From Agrypnia vestita (lineage: Eukaryota > Arthropoda > Insecta > Trichoptera > Phryganeidae): 64,000 nucleotides of DNA. Under the pieces are notes generated by a model that had not been told where the DNA came from, did not search any database, and saw nothing but the letters and a program-made list of their open reading frames with translations. Both the position numbers and the translations under genes were made by a program. The stretch covers positions 248,001-312,000 of the forward strand of contig JADDOH010001521.1 of NCBI GenBank assembly GCA_016648135.1, given 5' to 3'. Positions 1 through 10,880 of this stretch are shown piece after piece (position 1 is the first letter of the stretch; every line of letters begins with the position of its first letter).

Positions 1-480
1 GTCCTGGCGCCATCTGGTTAGTGCAGCTCAAAGATTAATACGAGAAACATAGCTTTTAAAGAAATATAGGTATTTGCTTCTTACTGAATTAAAAAAGTGC
101 ACCATTATAACAAGATGCATAGAACAAACCTGATGAGATTAACAAGGCTGATGTAGCTTAGTTGGGTCAGCAGTCTACCGACAGTAGAAAGGTGGTTGTG
201 CCTTTTTTTTTTCAAAGAAAGATTTATCCTTCGCATTCTTAACGCGTTAAAGGGTTACCATGCCTAATTACAGGGAGAATAAAATTTTGGTAGAAATTGT
301 TTTTTTTTTTTGTATTTTTATTGAAACTTATTAAACTACATATAAAACTTTTATTATATTGAAACATATTTGAAAAATAAACAGAATAGCTGCTTTTTCA
401 TTTTCTGTGCTGCTTTCTCCGGTACTTTTTGTTTGAGATACAAAGAAGATCATATTCTTATTAAGAAACAATTATATAGA
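1..480. other. No gene seen; AT-rich intergenic DNA
   Basis: AT-rich sequence with poly-T runs near 200-211 and 299-311. I see no open frame, tRNA fold or repeat shared with the rest of the window. Confidence 0.5.
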
Positions 481-1240
481 AATCATAAGCAAACTAAATT
501 ATGACCTAAATCAAATATTAATATGGCTGAAAATAAATAAATTGAAATTAAATATAAAAAAAAGTTATGAACATCAGAAATAAAAGAATACCAGATGCAT
601 TAATAATAATTATCAATGGGAAAGCAATCAAAGAAACAACTGATATAAAATACTTGGGCATAATAATAGACAATAAATTAAACTTTTTATTAAACACTAA
701 TGATGTAACAAAAAAAATAGCAAAATGAATTTCACTCTTGGGAAGAATCAGAAGATATATTAAAACAGAATCGTGCAAAAATATATATAATCCAATAATA
801 GTCCCCCACATCAACTACTGCAGCACTATACTGTTACTGGCTGAAGAAAAAGAATTGAAAAAATTAACAATATTCCAAAACAAAGCATTAAGAATTATAC
901 TAAAAAAAATCGATACATAAGAATCAAAGTAATGTTAGAAAGCTTACAAATAATGACATTTAGATAAATGATTAAATTTAATGTACTTCTATTTATATAT
1001 AAAATTATTAATGGACACAACAATACCTTTGAATTATTAAGAAGGAAAAAAACAACATGTAGATGACCACTGTCCAAGAAGAAAAGATGAAATAAGATTA
1101 CCATTCCAAAAGAAAAAAGATCACAAACTTCTATGATGTACAGTGGGATGTAATTATAAATGAAACTACCAGGGGATATTAGGAAATATAAAAATTATTA
1201 TATTACCTACTTTAAGAATATGAATAAAAATAAAGAAATA
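481..1240 (+). pseudogene. Non-LTR retrotransposon reverse transcriptase remnant (jockey/CR1-like C-terminal part)
   Basis: This is a decayed copy of the C-terminal part of a non-LTR (LINE) reverse transcriptase, which copies element RNA into the genome. The visible order matches the family: a WLKINKLKLN segment (about 528-560), then KYLGIIIDNKLNF (about 646-685), then LLGRIRRYI followed by PHINYCSTILLL and FQNKALRIIL (738-900). After that comes a decayed tail containing LESLQ and FIYKIINGH. The longest clean stretch is 60 codons, and a stop falls at about 727 just before LLGRIRRYI. No endonuclease or catalytic FADD box is present, so the copy is truncated at its 5' end. Related pieces occur at 15620-16260 and 52200-52830 on the other strand. 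Clade assignment (jockey versus CR1) is inference. Confidence 0.8.
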
Positions 1241-1674
1241 AAATGTATGCCTTACGTAGGAAAATATCCAGCTAGTTCCAACGCAAGATATATAAACTAA
1301 AATTACCAGCGATGAAAGTTCTCCATAAACGGATAAAAAAATCTATAACACATTAAATACAGTACTCACGTACCGAACTGCATTTTACTTACATCATTTG
1401 AGAAAATGAAAGATGATTACATCATTCAATCAAATTTATAATAACACATCATGAATTTGAATTCAATTATATTATGAAAACTATATAAGCAAATAGAAAA
1501 TAATCAATTACAAAGCCCGAAGCACAGCAATTTTCATGACACCATTTTAAAGCTTCATGTCGTCATTTACATGAATCGCTATTGGTTAAACTAGGAAACC
1601 CGAATATGTCATCTTAGCTTTTGAATGGTGAGTTGTGACTTCATTGCATGAATGTATTCCGTTGTATAACTTCA
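1241..1674. other. No gene seen; AT-rich
   Basis: AT-rich sequence without a recognisable coding or RNA feature. It may include the decayed 3' tail of the upstream LINE remnant. Confidence 0.45.
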
Positions 1675-2196
1675 AAAAAACTAACACATAAAAAACAAGT
1701 TTTAATTATACTCCCTTTCTTTGTAAAATATAACAACAATTAAAGACGAATTAAAACATATATAACATAACACTAAACTTACAGTAATTTAATATATTTC
1801 TAAAATGTCAGATTTTTTGAGCTTTGTTAAGAAACTTCATGCTTTGAAGATTAAATTCTAAAAATATTTGTCAGTCAATTTAGATTTTCGAAATTCATAG
1901 TGAAGTACCTATTATGTATATAATTCAAATTTAGAAAATATTCTGCGACGTTATCGGGCCGCCGTTGTTAGTAATCAAACTTTTGTAATGATTCCAATTT
2001 GAAAAAACTATTAAAATTTCTAAAAATCCGAAATTATACTAAACTTATTAATTTTTTTTAACGAAAATTTTTTAGTTTTTGTTTCAGCTTGATTGGATCA
2101 CGGGAAAAGAGTCAAAAATAGTTCCAAAGTTTTTTCGACGGCAAGCCGGCAAGCAAGCAAGCAGACGCCACGAGTTAATATAAAGGGAGTAAAAAA
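1675..2196 (+). repeat. Family A interspersed repeat, copy 1 (about 520 bp)
   Basis: Copy of the commonest repeat in the window. It opens with a degenerate leader (consensus AAGTAACCCATAAAAACCAA) and the box CTCCCTTT at 1711, and closes with the inverted box AAAGGGAG ending at 2189. Internal landmarks are GACGTTATCGGGCCGCCG near 1950 and GCAAGCAAGCAAGCAGACGC near 2150. Other copies are at 5431-5962, 12371-12694, 43637-44454, 47184-47702 and 55061-56091. The inverted CTCCCTTT/AAAGGGAG ends suggest a MITE-like element, but no transposase relative is present and the superfamily is unknown. Confidence 0.85.
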
Positions 2197-2803
2197 TACA
2201 CAGTATAACAGTTGTATTTTTTAGTTAAAATACTTATTCTGTTAATACAAAGTTTCATAAAAATTAAATTTGTGTAACAGAATAAAAATTAAATTCTACC
2301 CCTGTAGATTGTAGTAAAATTTCAAAAGCCTCCGAAAATGTTGAACTCTAGTGGTAACAATTATTTATTGGAGTACCGCCCCTATTCGAAATTTAACAAA
2401 ATTAAAAGTCAAAATTTAGGTCTCGGGCTTTTGATAACCATTAACCTGGGGGGCGTAATAATTTGGGGCTGCTTCGGCCCTCGCTCCCCATCCACGGCAG
2501 GGAGGCCCCACCACCACAGCCTCCCTCGTCGTCTCACTTATCTTAATGATTCCCGCACATTCTCACCAGCTCTCAGCCCTTTTTAGGGCTCCTCTGTTTC
2601 CAGAACCTTACGCTCCTAAGGGATCTGGTTTCGTTTTATATCTTTAAACGGGAATGCAAAGGTGAGGAGTGCTTGTAACAAAGCCAATTTCATACCTGAA
2701 ATACCTGCTTTATCTATTTTAGGACACTGAACACAGAATTCTTTTTTCTGAATATTTTCTGTTAAGCTACAGAATTAAAGGAGATATCTCTAGATTATTT
2801 ATA
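2197..2803. other. No gene recognised; GC-richer patch at 2440-2640
   Basis: Mostly AT-rich. A GC-richer patch around 2440-2640 contains an 82-codon open frame (2338-2586) with no family signature. I do not consider it a supported gene. Confidence 0.4.
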
Positions 2804-2832
2804 TTAGGTCCTTACATATGAAATTGACGTTT
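2804..2832 (+). repeat. mariner terminal inverted repeat, left
   Basis: 29 bp arm starting TTAGGTCCTTACATATG, preceded by the TA target dinucleotide at 2802-2803. It pairs with 4059-4087 at 28 of 29 positions. Confidence 0.95.
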
Positions 2833-2881
2833 AGTATGGGAGGAACATAAAGCCGATTTTTTTTTATTATAATATATTTAT

Positions 2882-3899
2882 TTAATCAAAGTATGTACCA
2901 TTGCTATCTATGCACTTTTGCCATCTCATAGGAAGTTCATCGATCCCTTTACTAAAAAAACCATTCGGACGGGAATCAATAAAATCTTTGAAGGCGGTTT
3001 GGACTGCCCCATCGGAGTTGAATTTTTTCCTTTGCAAGAAGTTATCCAAATTTCGAAAAAAATTGTAATCTGTTGGGGCAAGGTCCGGAGAGTACGGTGG
3101 ATGTCTTAGACATTCCAATTGAAGCTCCTCTAATTTGGTAGCCGTCTGTTGTGCAGTGTGTGGTCTAGCGTTATCATGAAGCAGCAGTGGCCTAGAGCGA
3201 TTAACCAGCCTCGGTTGTTTAGCAGCTAGCTTTTCCATCATGGTTTGCAGTTGCTGACAATAGACATCTGCCGTAATCGTCTGGCCAGATTTAAGAAAGC
3301 TGTAGTGAACGACACCAGCACTAGTCCACCAAACGCTCACAAGTAACTTTTTTGGAGTCAATTTTCGCTTGGGGCATGGTTTGGCTGGTTCGGCAGGGTT
3401 CAGCCATTGCGATGAGCGCTTCCGATTATCGTACAGGATCACTTTTCATCACAGGTAATGATTCATTTAAAATCCCTTCATTATTGTGCCGGTTGAGTAA
3501 TGCAACGCAGCAGTCAACGCGCGTTTGTTGATTTGCTTCACTCAATTCGTGAGGTACCCACCTTTCAAGCTTTTTCACCTTACCAATTTGCTTCAAGTGG
3601 ATTAAAACAGTTTTATCACTAACACCGCAGCCTGCAGCTAACTCGGATGTGGTTTGCGATGGATCCGCTTCCAAAATAGCCTTCAATTCTTCATTATCAA
3701 CTTTGGTCTCCGGCCGTCCACGGGGCTTGTTCTGCAGGTCGAAATTTCCAGAACGAAAACGTTGGAACCAAAAACGCACTGTGTTTTCTTTTGCGGCACC
3801 GTCGCCATACACATCATTAATCCTTCGAGCCGTTTCTGCAGCACTGGTGCCACGGTGGAACTCGTACTCGTAAATAACGCGATATTTCAAGTTTTTCAT
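2882..3899 (-). pseudogene. mariner transposase (DD34D), broken by two frameshifts
   Basis: Encodes the enzyme that cuts mariner out and inserts it at TA. Translation starts at the ATG at 3899 (MKNLKYRVIYEYEF) and would give about 339 residues, near the family length. The N-terminal part has the two helix-turn-helix DNA-binding regions (RGTSAAETARRINDVYG; TSELAAGCGVSDKTV) and then the linker WVPHEL. The catalytic half shows LYDNRKRS, WWTSAGVVHYSFL, the second aspartate in LLHDNARPHTA and the third in YSPDLAPTDYNFF. These two aspartates are 34 residues apart, which is the mariner DD34D signature. The first aspartate belongs to a DEK motif near 3450, which is read in a third frame: reading phase changes just before and just after it (about 3430-3460). 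The C-terminus RWQKCIDSNGTYFD ends at 2882. Similarity to cecropia-type mariners is my recollection, not tested. Confidence 0.95.
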
Positions 3900-4058
3900 T
3901 TTGTAAACTGAGTGACGCAAAGAAAAAAACAATTGAGGAAAAAACAAATGAATTATAATTTTCAAAATACAAATACATGAGTAAATAGCTGTATAAATTT
4001 GGAATTGGAATTCCTAACCAAAGAGAAGATATTTGAGATCAAATTTGCCAGTACGGAA

Positions 4059-4087
4059 AAACGCCAATTTCATATGTAAGGACCTAA
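4059..4087 (-). repeat. mariner terminal inverted repeat, right
   Basis: Inverse of the left arm, ending CATATGTAAGGACCTAA at 4087 and followed by the TA duplicate at 4088-4089. It lies upstream of the transposase start. Confidence 0.95.
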
Positions 4088-4657
4088 TATAAAGTAATAA
4101 GTCAATAAATAGTCAATTAAAAAAAATTGAATCAGAGAAAAATATTATAAATCGCAATGGTGCATTTTAATGATTTTCAGCTCGCAAAGTCATTTCCATC
4201 ATAAGATATGAAGCTTAGGTATTTCATTCCATATTTATAAATTTCTTGTAAGCATTTAAAAGATTTTTCAGTGAAATGTAAGGAAATATGAAAAAAGTAT
4301 GTTCAAAATTCTAAATCTCTGGAAAAACCGTATTGTAAAGTTAGTGTAATTATCTATAAATCCCACACAGACATGAAATTATAATAAACAATTTATACTT
4401 TAATGTTTTCGTATGAAAACTCTGGTCATTAGTTTATATCATTATTTAATGAGGGTAAAAAAATGCATTAATTATTTCTAAAAAAATGACATTCTTATGA
4501 CTGCATAATTACTATTTTTTTTTTAACAACATATACTAACTAATATGTTAGTACACCGATTTCTTTACCTCAGTGTACACCAGTGTTAACGGAGAAACAG
4601 TAATTTTGAAACAGGTCTACGTCAAAGTAATCAGCGTTTTCAAAATAATTGTGCAAA
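4088..4657. other. No gene seen; AT-rich
   Basis: AT-rich flank of the mariner insertion. Nothing recognisable apart from short poly-A/T runs. Confidence 0.45.
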
Positions 4658-5105
4658 CAGGGTATCTCAAAGCTGGTAGCAAAAACCTTACAGGTGGTTT
4701 CTGCCTTGATAATGAGTCAGAAATGTTCAAGCAACCGTGATCTAAAAGCAATAGTTATGGAGATATGAAATTGCATTTTTTTTCAATATTTCTGACTCGT
4801 TTTTTTTCAAAAAGATGAAATATCATTACAGTATTTATATCGATGGTGAAAAATTTATTCGCTTTATTAGAAGTCGAATAAAATGATAACAACCCTGCAA
4901 TAATTAAAAATATATTTATTTACAAAGTTTTTATCATTTTATTTGAATTGCATTGAAGAAAATGTACTTTTCATTATCGATATGAGTTGCGGTAATAATA
5001 ATACAACTTTTTGCAAAAAAAGTCAGAAATATTGAACATTTTTGACTCATTATAAAGGGAGGAATCCACCTTTAAAGTTTTTACTACTAGTTATCCGACA
5101 CCCTG
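4658..5105. repeat. Family B foldback MITE (CAGGGTRTC ends), copy 1
   Basis: About 448 bp with long imperfect inverted ends. The left end begins CAGGGTATCTCAAAGCTGG; the right end, read inverted, begins CAGGGTGTCGGATAACTAG. The pairing continues inward through the segment around TGAGTCAGAAATGTTCAA (4711-4730) and its inverse near 5030-5055. No coding capacity. A second, diverged copy of similar length lies at 42087-42535. CAGGGTGTC ends are common in insect non-autonomous DNA elements; the superfamily is not assigned. Confidence 0.75.
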
Positions 5106-5430
5106 TATTTATACCAAGTCATAGCTAATGATCCCACCACGAGAAAATATGAAATTATTTAATGTAGTAATTATCATTAAAATTGACCTAAAACACAACA
5201 TTTTTTTATCTCTACTTCAATCTAGTTATATTTGAATTCTCAAGTTCCGAGAATATCAGAATATCTCACTGAGCAAACTCGATAATAAAAAAAATCAATT
5301 CAAGTAGAGCTCATGAATTATATATAAGTACCTATTATAAATATTTATTTTACATTCATTTTAATAATTATCAAGAATTACCTCTAGAATGTTAACGTCA
5401 AATCTGTCAATAACAAATGTTTTTTTTTTT
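5106..5430. other. No gene seen; AT-rich
   Basis: AT-rich spacer between two repeats, nothing recognised. Confidence 0.45.
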
Positions 5431-5962
5431 TACTCTCTTTGTATTAACTCGTGGCGTCTGCTTGCTTGCCGTCAACAAAAATTTTGGATCGATTTTTGAC
5501 CCTTTTCCCGTGATCCAATCGAGCTGAAACTTGGCAAATAGACTCGTGCCGACGATCAAGAAAATCTATTAAATTTTCGATAAAAAAATTAATAATTATA
5601 GTATAATTTCGGATTTCTAGAAATTTTATTGGTTTTTTCAAATTGGAATCATTAGAAAAGTTTGATCACGGCGGCCCGATAACGTCATGGAATATTTTCT
5701 AAATTTGAAATACTCCATCGGTATGCATAATAGGTACTTCACTACGAATGTCGAAAATCTAAATTGACTGACAAATGTTTTTAGAATTTAATCTTCAAAG
5801 CACGAAGTGTCTTATCAAAGCTCAAAACATCTAACATTTTAGAAATATATTAAATTACTGCAAGTTTAGTGTTATGTTATATGTTTTAATTCGTCTTTAA
5901 TTGTTGTTATATTTTACAAAGAAAGGGAGTATAATAAAAGCACGGTTTTTATGGTACGGTTT
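5431..5962 (-). repeat. Family A repeat, copy 2 (inverted)
   Basis: Full-length inverted copy. The end box CTCTCTTT is at 5433-5440 and the opposite box AAAGGGAG at 5922-5929, followed by a diverged leader reaching about 5962. Within it, a minus-strand frame reading DRRHES..VSARLDHGKRVKN stays open for 65 codons (5444-5641). The same peptide is legible in copies at 44300, 47550 and 55950. Confidence 0.85.
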
Positions 5963-6483
5963 TTACGGTTTTTTTGTAATTTATTTGAAATATAATTCCC
6001 TAATTCAATTGAATAAAACACAGCTTATTCCCGAGACTTCATCAAGTATCACACTGTAAAATGTTTTGAATATTTATAATAATTAATATCTTATAAAAAA
6101 TATACGAAACAACGCAAATAAATTTCAAGTACACTCCTTAAATAAGATATTACGTAATGACTGGAATAAGTTTTACAAAGTGAAACTAGGAATAAAAGCG
6201 AACATTTTCAGCAAATGAGTTGAGACAGATGAGGGATAAACTTAAGAGATTGGTTTGTACGCTATTCCATAGAGTGATCTATATAATATAGTGAAGATTG
6301 CCAGCTTAGGTTAGATGCAATGCAGGAAATATATTTTTCATTCTTTAAAAATAGTAAAGGGGTAAATATTCTCCGTAAATACGGTTTTGGTCATCGATTA
6401 GATAATTTAAATAAATATTAGATAAAAAAAAGCAATAAATAGGTGTAATGACATTGAAACGGAGCACTTTGTTTCAAGATATG
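5963..6483. other. No gene seen; AT-rich
   Basis: AT-rich DNA without recognised features. Confidence 0.4.
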
Positions 6484-7115
6484 TGTACAAGTGACAAAGG
6501 CGTGGAAATAATGTTGAAAACTATTTTTCACAACAATTTATTTAATGTCAAAAATACAAGGAAAACACAGAAATAAACAGGAACACACAAACATAGACAG
6601 TCGAAGTATAAAAGAGCACACAAAATATAAAATAAAATTAGTACAAGCACTTAGGTCTCTGGCTCTGGTCTAGTCACAAAAAAATATTACGGTGGAATTC
6701 TTGAGCTCACTTCACAGATTCGGCGATGGCTCTTGCCGGAAAAAACTCGACAGCAAGAGCGATGGCGGAGAGACTTCTCGGAGATAAACTTTCGACGTAA
6801 GCTCGCCTTGGTACGGCCCGACAGGATAACACTCGACTGCGGCGGCGATATTGTTTCCTAGATTCGCCAGAAATCTCTCTTGGACACTTGAGCTTTTGGA
6901 GCCTTCCGAACAGTATATCCCGGCTGGAAGTATAAGCGCATGGCTTTTATACCTTTTCATCGGGGTTCTGTTGCTAGGCGGAGTCCCTGGCAATAAAATT
7001 CGCCGAAATTTGTGACGCTTTGGGAAGCTTGATAATTTTGCAGCCGTACGGTCGGGTTAAATGGCTTCCAAGAAATAGCCACAGGTACAGGATTTTCGTT
7101 TACTCCCAGGTGCAC
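6484..7115 (-). mobile_element. LTR-like retroelement promoter segment, minus strand
   Basis: A GC-richer segment standing out from its AT-rich flanks. Read on the minus strand it holds a TATA box (GGTATAAAAGCC, near 6945), then a CpG-rich stretch with a 93-codon open frame of no known family (6712-6993). After that comes a long T-rich tail with a polyadenylation-like ATTAAATAAA near 6540. TATA, CpG-rich leader and poly-A signal in that order is what an LTR (U3-R-U5) or a retroelement 5' region looks like. I could not find a convincing target-site duplication, so the edges are uncertain. A host promoter is the alternative. Confidence 0.4.
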
Positions 7116-7239
7116 ATATAAACCTGTTTAATAATAGAATAAATATATCCATTAGCTTTACTTTAGATAGCTTTACTTTTTCCTTTTAAATCCACACATA
7201 TAGTCATCAACATTATAAATCCACTTCCCCTCCCTTGGT

Positions 7240-7470
7240 GTTCAGTCTATTGTCTCCTTACGTGTTTTCTGTCTCTTTTTATGTTTGTATCTCTCTTTCT
7301 CTCCTTGTCTTATGTAATTTTATATTCTGTTTCCCTCTTACCCTCCAACGCTCTGAAGAAGCATGAGGTAAGCGAAACCGAATCAAACATAATAATATCG
7401 TTGTCTGTCCGTCTGTTCATCTATCCGTCCATCTGTCTTTCTGTCTGTCCCCGTAACTTCGTGTAACGTT
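7240..7470 (+). repeat. Interspersed repeat with CTGT/CCGT microsatellite
   Basis: Pyrimidine-rich stretch ending in an imperfect CTGTCTGTCCGT-type microsatellite (7403-7455). The part from CTGAAGAAGC (7353) through TCAAACATAATAATATCG to CCCCGTAACTTCG matches, inverted, the segment at 58735-58810, so it is a dispersed repeat. It also contains a CTGAAGA...GAAAC box (7353-7378) of the type discussed under hammerhead-like motifs. Confidence 0.6.
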
Positions 7471-8556
7471 CATAATTTTGTTCGAATTCACGACTTAAAA
7501 TACCAAATTATACGGCCGGGGCTTGCACCCCAAGTCGGCGAACCCAAAGGCGGCAACGAAAGCGATTTTGCTATCACCGAGCCTGCATTACCCGTCAAAA
7601 ATACAGCATGTATTGAACATAGCAAAGACGTGAACCATTTCAAGTTTCGTCCAATCACCAGGGCTTGGAATAGTATATTTAACTGCCGGCAGGTGAAATA
7701 TATATATAAAAAAATGTTCAAATATTTTGATAAAAGTCGTTTTAACTATTTCATGGGTATCGGCTATAAATAGGTATATACTTATTCTTTAGGAACCGGC
7801 ATGTTATAGTACCATCATTTTTGATAAATTACAGCTAGTTATGTAATAAAACTCCTGGTTTTATACACAGTGATTTTGTATTATTTAATCTATTTTTGTT
7901 AATAAAAAAGCCATTAAAAATAATACGACCAACATTTTTTTTTAATGATTCAGAAAATGTAATAGATTCATAAATCTATTTTAAAATGCTAAAATTGATT
8001 TATATACATGTATCACAGAGTATGAAATTGTATAGAGATGAACTAAACCCCTTCTTTATGCGAGTGGATTGGTACATAGCGAAAGTATGTTCTCCTTTAC
8101 CTACTTTTCAGACACATTTATAATCCAGTTAATTTATTTATTATTGCATAATTATATTCCCCAATAAACAAAACGCATTTTTTACAATAGAAGTTGTTTT
8201 TAATTTAATTTTTATAATTTTTCCCAACCGAGTCTGTTCAAGTAAAAACATATTTATATAATAAAGCGCTACTTTATAAGACTATTTAGTTTTACCTTAA
8301 AATATTTTTAGTTCATAGTAATTTGTTTAAGCAAATCAAACCTATTGGATGCAGACTGGGCATCAAGAAATTTAAGCAAGTTTATATATTTATATTTTAA
8401 TGCATATGATATGTATCTACATATGTTATGCTCTTATATACTCTAATAAATACTTTCGCATGGAACATTAGTCCAAATTTTACGAAGAGCAACTTATTTT
8501 ATTTTTTTGTGTTTTGCAAAAATTTTACTTACTTCATTATCAATTAATCATTTTTA
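7471..8556. other. No gene recognised
   Basis: A moderately GC-richer block at 7490-7720 carries a 77-codon minus-strand open frame with no family signature. The rest is AT-rich with nothing recognised. Confidence 0.4.
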
Positions 8557-8640
8557 TGCTTAAAACGTTTTTAATTATAATCTATGCTTAAAACGTTATT
8601 AATTTTAATCCATGCTTAAAACGTTTTTAATTAAAATCGA
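8557..8640 (+). repeat. Tandem repeat, 28 bp x 3
   Basis: Three adjacent 28 bp units at 8557-8584, 8585-8612 and 8613-8640, each starting TGCTTAAAACGT and differing at a few positions. Non-coding. Confidence 0.93.
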
Positions 8641-10225
8641 TGTTTATATGGTGTAAATGTCTTTTGTAGATTGCGATGAAACAATTTTTCCAATTTACTA
8701 ATTTTTGATTCAGTTTCTGAAAAATACATTTACAGTATTATTTGAAAATAGGATTTCAAGTGAAATTATACATGTAAATACAAAGGGAACAATTACATGA
8801 TATCCGTAGTAGGCTAACAGTGATGTATAAACGAATAAAAACGAATAAAAAAATAAAAAAAATTATGATGTATAAACATAACATTAATTGCTTAAATCTG
8901 ATGCAATATAATTTTTAAGCGAACTTAATATTTATCTCTTATTTGATGTTTTCATCTTTGTTAACACTGCTTATATTTAACTAGTAATGAGAAAGAAAAA
9001 TTTTGCTAGGAAATGATTCGTTCAGAACATTCAAGTATTCATTTTCCATTAACATTCGTGTCGAATGCATTGCTTTCAATTCTTTAGTCAAATATGTTAC
9101 ATTTTTGTCACACTTTGTCACAAATTGATCATCAGCGAATACGTAAAAGAATGGTTATATATTTATGCAATCATTTATAAATGAATGTAGTTATTCTCAT
9201 GTCACTCTATATCCGCTTATATCATTAATATTAAATTAAATTAAATAAATTAAAATCCGAAATATAATTTTCGGATAAAATAAAATAAAATATTGTAAAT
9301 TTATTTTACTTTAAACAAATACCTAGCATTTAATAAAACAAGTGAGATCATATCCTCACGGATCGTGGCTGTTGGAGATCTAAAAACACTGGAATTAATT
9401 AGCGATTTATTAATCAATGATTTATTAATTATTCATTGTACAAAGTCACTTAAGAACTTAACATGAACTACACTTAACGCGATAAAGGATATCTACACTA
9501 TTTCGCAATATATCACTTCATCTATGAATCTATCAGAACCGTTCATTTTCATATAATTGTATTCATTCATTCAACTTCACTAAAAGTCTGAAAGGCACAC
9601 TTCACGATGGTATTTGTTTGAAGTTGTAAGTTTTTAAAGTTCGATTAAAAACGTGTTAGGTCGAGTATAATGAAGTACTTTATTGTAGTACTTATGCGGG
9701 GTGGACCCAACACTAATTGCAAGCCAATACATAACCACAGCATCAACACTCACAACAACAAAGCATCTCTGACGATGGAACCTGCAATGGGATCGGACCT
9801 TAGAAAACACAAACCATTTCTAGAAAACATAAAACATTCATGTAGCGGTCCGCGAAAATATCTGCACTTAAATTAAAATTGCCTAACCACGCTCGACAAA
9901 CCTGACAATAGAATCCAATCTCACGGCAGCCCCTCCAGAGAACGGGCGATAAGTGGAGGAAAGGGGGAGAAAGAAGGGACAGCGAAGGAATTAAATTTCT
10001 TCCCAAAACAATGGCAAATGCTCATTTTATTAAGTGTCAAGCCGCCGCTGAATATTTGACACCGGACACGGAGTGACGCGATGGCCTTCCTTTATTCCAC
10101 CAGATTGGTGTTGCCCCAGCCTTATAATTAACCCCTCTGTTATTTATTTTCAAAAAATAAATTCATAGCTTTTTTACCATCTGAAATTATAATTCTGTAT
10201 TTTTTATCCATCGCGCTTTATTCTC
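8641..10225. other. No gene recognised
   Basis: Largely AT-rich, including a short ATTAA-type run at 9229-9255. A less AT-rich part at 9680-10130 has a purine-rich run (9950-9985). It may contain upstream parts of the Penelope element that follows, but I could not read reverse transcriptase motifs in it. Confidence 0.35.
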
Positions 10226-10715
10226 CAAATTAAAAAAAAGTACAGTGTTATGCAAGATTATGTATACAGAGTGCCATGCGATTGTGGAGCGTTCTATAAA
10301 GGACAAACCAAACGAAATATAGCTAAACGTTTGAAGGAACATATCAGAGCAATTAAAAATAACAACTCCAATATATCAGCAATCTGCGAATATGCATCCA
10401 AAGGGAATTTCTGTCACTTCATCAGATTTGACAAGACAAAAATCTTATCAACAGAACCGCACCTTGTACCCGGATTAGTGAGGGAGAGGGAGTCCATTGA
10501 AATATACATACATCCCGATTTCAATAGGGACGACAGTTACAAAACTATCAAGTATTTGGCGCCATGTTCTTACGACATTGATTCAACCTTTGAGAGACGT
10601 CGCAGTAAATTCCGCCGACGTAACCAGTACATATTGCACACTGGCGACCTTTATCGTAGAAGAAGTGAACACTCCACAACAAAGTGCATATAATTTACGC
10701 CCCCGGAAGCATTAA
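10226..10715 (+). pseudogene. Penelope-like element GIY-YIG endonuclease, 5'-truncated
   Basis: C-terminal endonuclease of a Penelope-like retroelement, which nicks target DNA for reverse transcription. The open frame 10250-10693 (147 codons) begins MQDYVYRVPCDCGAFYKGQT, giving the paired GIY- and YIG-type strands (YVYR...FYKGQT) with two cysteines between them as in PLE endonucleases. The helix arginine follows in KRLKEHIRAIK, then SAICEYA and HFIRFD, and the catalytic-type glutamate in RERESIEIYI. Near the end a +1 shift moves the usual tail YNLRPR into another frame (stop about 10715). The reverse transcriptase that should precede it is missing. The ATG at 10250 is internal to the original protein, not a true start. 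A hammerhead-like motif lies about 35 bp downstream. Confidence 0.9.
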
Positions 10716-10749
10716 TCAGTCCGCCCTCTACCTCCGCGGGTAAAGGTAG

Positions 10750-10800
10750 TCCTCCTGATGACGTTGAATATGAATTCAACGATACGTCGAGAATCTTTTC
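10750..10800 (+). ncRNA. Hammerhead-ribozyme-like motif at a Penelope 3' end
   Basis: Contains CTGATGAC (10755), a 6 bp hairpin GTTGAA/TTCAAC, then GATACGTCGAG. Known PLEs carry hammerhead ribozymes with a CUGAUGA - stem II - GAAA core in their terminal repeats. Here GATA replaces GAAA, so this copy is probably inactive. A better-preserved relative is at 43134-43160. The flank GGTTCGTATAAAATATCC (10813-10830) is shared with that copy. Confidence 0.5.
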
Positions 10801-10880
10801 TCGGAAAAACGTATGGTTCGTATAAAATATCCGCAAACAGTTACAGTTAAATATGTCTTATGACCGTAATAACAACCTTA
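10801..10880 (+). repeat. Penelope 3' terminal segment
   Basis: Shares GGTTCGTATAAAATATCCG and, further on, a CCTTAACTCTTTAA segment with 43190-43420, where the two blocks are separated by an inserted LINE 3' end. It defines the 3' boundary region of this PLE family. Confidence 0.6.

Larger units (their letters stand above)
2804..4087 (-). mobile_element. mariner-family DNA transposon, full length with both TIRs
   Basis: A 1284 bp Tc1/mariner element. Its ends are 29 bp terminal inverted repeats beginning TTAGGTCCTTACATATG (2804-2832 and 4059-4087) that differ at one position. It is flanked by TA on both sides (2802-2803 and 4088-4089), the known target-site duplication of the superfamily. 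The single transposase gene lies on the minus strand and fills most of the element, leaving about 190 bp upstream. The length matches the usual 1.3 kb mariner. Two frameshifts in the transposase make this copy non-autonomous, but its intact ends could still be recognised in trans. Confidence 0.97.

Noticed and set aside
2338..2586. 82-codon open frame in a GC-richer patch
   Set aside because: No domain, no splice or start context, and composition explained by local GC.
3649..3911. Plus-strand frames of 74-85 codons
   Set aside because: They are antisense shadows of the mariner transposase.
8557..8640. 28 bp repeats considered as a CRISPR array
   Set aside because: Units are directly adjacent with no spacers, so this is an ordinary tandem repeat.
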